From Clostridium sp. MB40-C1 (GTDB lineage: Bacteria; Bacillota; Clostridia; Clostridiales; Clostridiaceae): DNA of 64,000 bases. Under the pieces are notes generated by a model, which saw only the letters and a list, made by a program, of their open reading frames with translations, was not told where the DNA came from and did no database searches. Position 1 is the stretch's first letter, and every line of letters starts with the position of its first letter. Location of the stretch: contig NZ_CP133189.1 of NCBI RefSeq assembly GCF_030913655.1, positions 1,550,001 through 1,614,000 on the forward strand. The letters are read 5' to 3'. A program made the translations under genes and the position numbers. This document shows, piece after piece, positions 62,908 to 64,000 of the stretch.

Positions 62908-63789
62908 CTATTCAATATTTTGTACTTGTTCTCTTATTTTTTCTATATAATTTTTAATATTTATAACTGAATTAACAATATCTAAATCGTTAGCTTTAGA
63001 AGCAATTGTATTTGCTTCTCTATTCATTTCTTGAACAATAAAGTCAAGCTTTCTTCCAACTGGCTCTTCTTTTAAGAGATTTTCTTTTAATTGAACCACA
63101 TGACTATTAAGCCTTACAATTTCTTCATCTATTGAGGCTTTATCTGCAAACATGGCAACTTCTGTTGCAATTCTATTTTCATCAATAACTGCACTGTCTA
63201 AAAGTTCACTTAATCTACTTTCAAGTTTTAGTTTATACTCTTTTACAACAATTGGAGATTTTTCTTCAACATTGTCTACTAATTGTTTGATACTATTGCA
63301 CTTTAATAATATATCCTCATGTAACTTTTCCCCTTCTTTTTTTCTCATATCAACAAGACCGTCTAAGGCCTCGCCAAGAGGGGTTTTTAAAGATTCCCAT
63401 ACTTGGTCTAAATCTTCTTCCTTTTTTTCCATAGTAATAACTTCTGGAAACTTTGCAATTAAAGAAATAGATATATCGTTAGCAACATCATATCTATCTT
63501 TAATTTTTTCTAGGCATTTAAAATAATTATCACCTATTTCATGATTAAAGCAGATTTCTCTATCTTGTTCATCATATGAATTTTGAGAAATAAATACATC
63601 CACTTTTCCCCTACTAATTTTACTATTAATCGTCTCTCTAACTTTATTTTCTAGGGATACTAACGTTCTAGGCATCCTTACATTTAAATCAAAGTATCTA
63701 TGATTGACTGTTTTAATTTCAATAGTAAAACTGCGACTGGTACCTTCTTCTGAGATAGCCCTGCCAAAGCCTGTCATACTCTTTACCAA
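62908..63789 (-). CDS. yicC: YicC/YloC-family endoribonuclease
   Basis: A 293-aa protein of the YicC family, shown in other bacteria to be an endoribonuclease. [10 protein letters not shown] at the start, [15 protein letters not shown], and the C-terminal [24 protein letters not shown] motif with the conserved acidic residues. The TTG at 63789 follows SD AAAGGATG. First gene of the yicC-remA-gmk-rpoZ-coaBC operon. Confidence 0.93.
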   Translation of the reverse strand: MVKSMTGFGRAISEEGTSRSFTIEIKTVNHRYFDLNVRMPRTLVSLENKVRETINSKISRGKVDVFISQNSYDEQDREICFNHEIGDNYFKCLEKIKDRYDVANDISISLIAKFPEVITMEKKEEDLDQVWESLKTPLGEALDGLVDMRKKEGEKLHEDILLKCNSIKQLVDNVEEKSPIVVKEYKLKLESRLSELLDSAVIDENRIATEVAMFADKASIDEEIVRLNSHVVQLKENLLKEEPVGRKLDFIVQEMNREANTIASKANDLDIVNSVINIKNYIEKIREQVQNIE

Positions 63790-64000
63790 TTATCATCATC
63801 CTTTCGCAGTACATTGTGAATTTATTTTAATTATACATAAATACTACTTAAAAATTCAAGAACATTTTATTTTAGCTACACATTAATTATAATATCATAT
63901 TTTAACCAATATTAAAATAGACTACTAGTTATACACTTTAAAACTATTTAAAGCTCTCATCAAATTGTTTTTATTAACAGTTAAAGCTATTCTAAAATAT
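63790..64000. other. Upstream region of the yicC operon
   Basis: About 210 bp of AT-rich DNA with no gene. It must hold the operon promoter on minus; several TATAAT-like strings occur, but none stands out. Confidence 0.4.

Noticed and set aside
1-64000. CRISPR array, tRNA or rRNA genes
   Set aside because: No regularly spaced direct repeats, and no tRNA or rRNA signature sequences were recognised by eye; a tRNAscan or Rfam run would be decisive.

Overview
The window looks like chromosome of an endospore-forming, low-G+C Clostridium (sensu stricto). The DNA is very AT-rich, and TTG and GTG starts behind strong Shine-Dalgarno (SD) sites are common. Sporulation and spore genes are present (spoVS, spoVM, ylbJ, splB). 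The housekeeping gene order closely follows the Bacillus/Clostridium yicC-to-rnhB and ylb regions. The Clostridium botulinum/sporogenes group is my best guess; this is inference from overall character, not a database result.

Left part, about 1-18.4 kb, is accessory. It holds a guanine deaminase with a possible leader peptide; an SsuABC-like uptake cassette directly behind spore photoproduct lyase; an EcsC-family protein; an AgrC/AgrA-like two-component pair without agrB or agrD; a low-complexity coiled-coil protein; a 27-codon small ORF; a DUF6143-like protein; an OmpR/VanS-type two-component pair next to a MacB/FtsX-type ABC exporter; a DUF1259 protein; a small holin-like membrane protein; and a homologue of the plant Staygreen (chlorophyll Mg-dechelatase) family.

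Middle and right part, about 18.4-64 kb, is core genome, mostly on the minus strand. In transcription order from the right: yicC-remA-gmk-rpoZ-coaBC-priA-def-fmt-(Zn peptidase)-rsmB-rlmN-stp-prkC-rsgA-rpe-thiN-spoVM; rpmB on plus; yloU-fakA; a cation/proton antiporter of foreign character; recG; rsmD-coaD-coiled-coil; ylbJ and tmcAL on plus; pta-ackA; yceD-rpmF-plsX-acpP-rnc-radical SAM; spoVS; smc-ftsY; ylxM-ffh-rpsP-khpA-rimM-trmD; rplS; rbgA-rnhB; yraN on plus. Together these serve ribosome assembly and tRNA/rRNA modification, protein targeting (SRP), fatty-acid and phospholipid precursors, acetate energy metabolism, CoA synthesis, DNA replication restart and recombination, chromosome condensation and cell-wall-linked Ser/Thr signalling.

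Intergenic DNA carries three families of small dispersed repeats. One is a transposase-less IS200/IS605-type element with sub-terminal hairpins, preceded by TTTAT in all four main copies. One is a MITE of about 158 bp with 20-bp inverted ends, in two copies. One is a short hairpin repeat of about 48 bp, in five copies. Two elements sit exactly at the stop codons of genes (fmt and the Zn peptidase). No CRISPR array, tRNA, rRNA, complete transposase or prophage was seen. Most interesting to follow up: the spore photoproduct lyase lacking the usual catalytic cysteine, the Staygreen homologue, the IS605-type solo elements, and small genes missed by length cut-offs (spoVM, the 27-aa ORF and the guaD leader).
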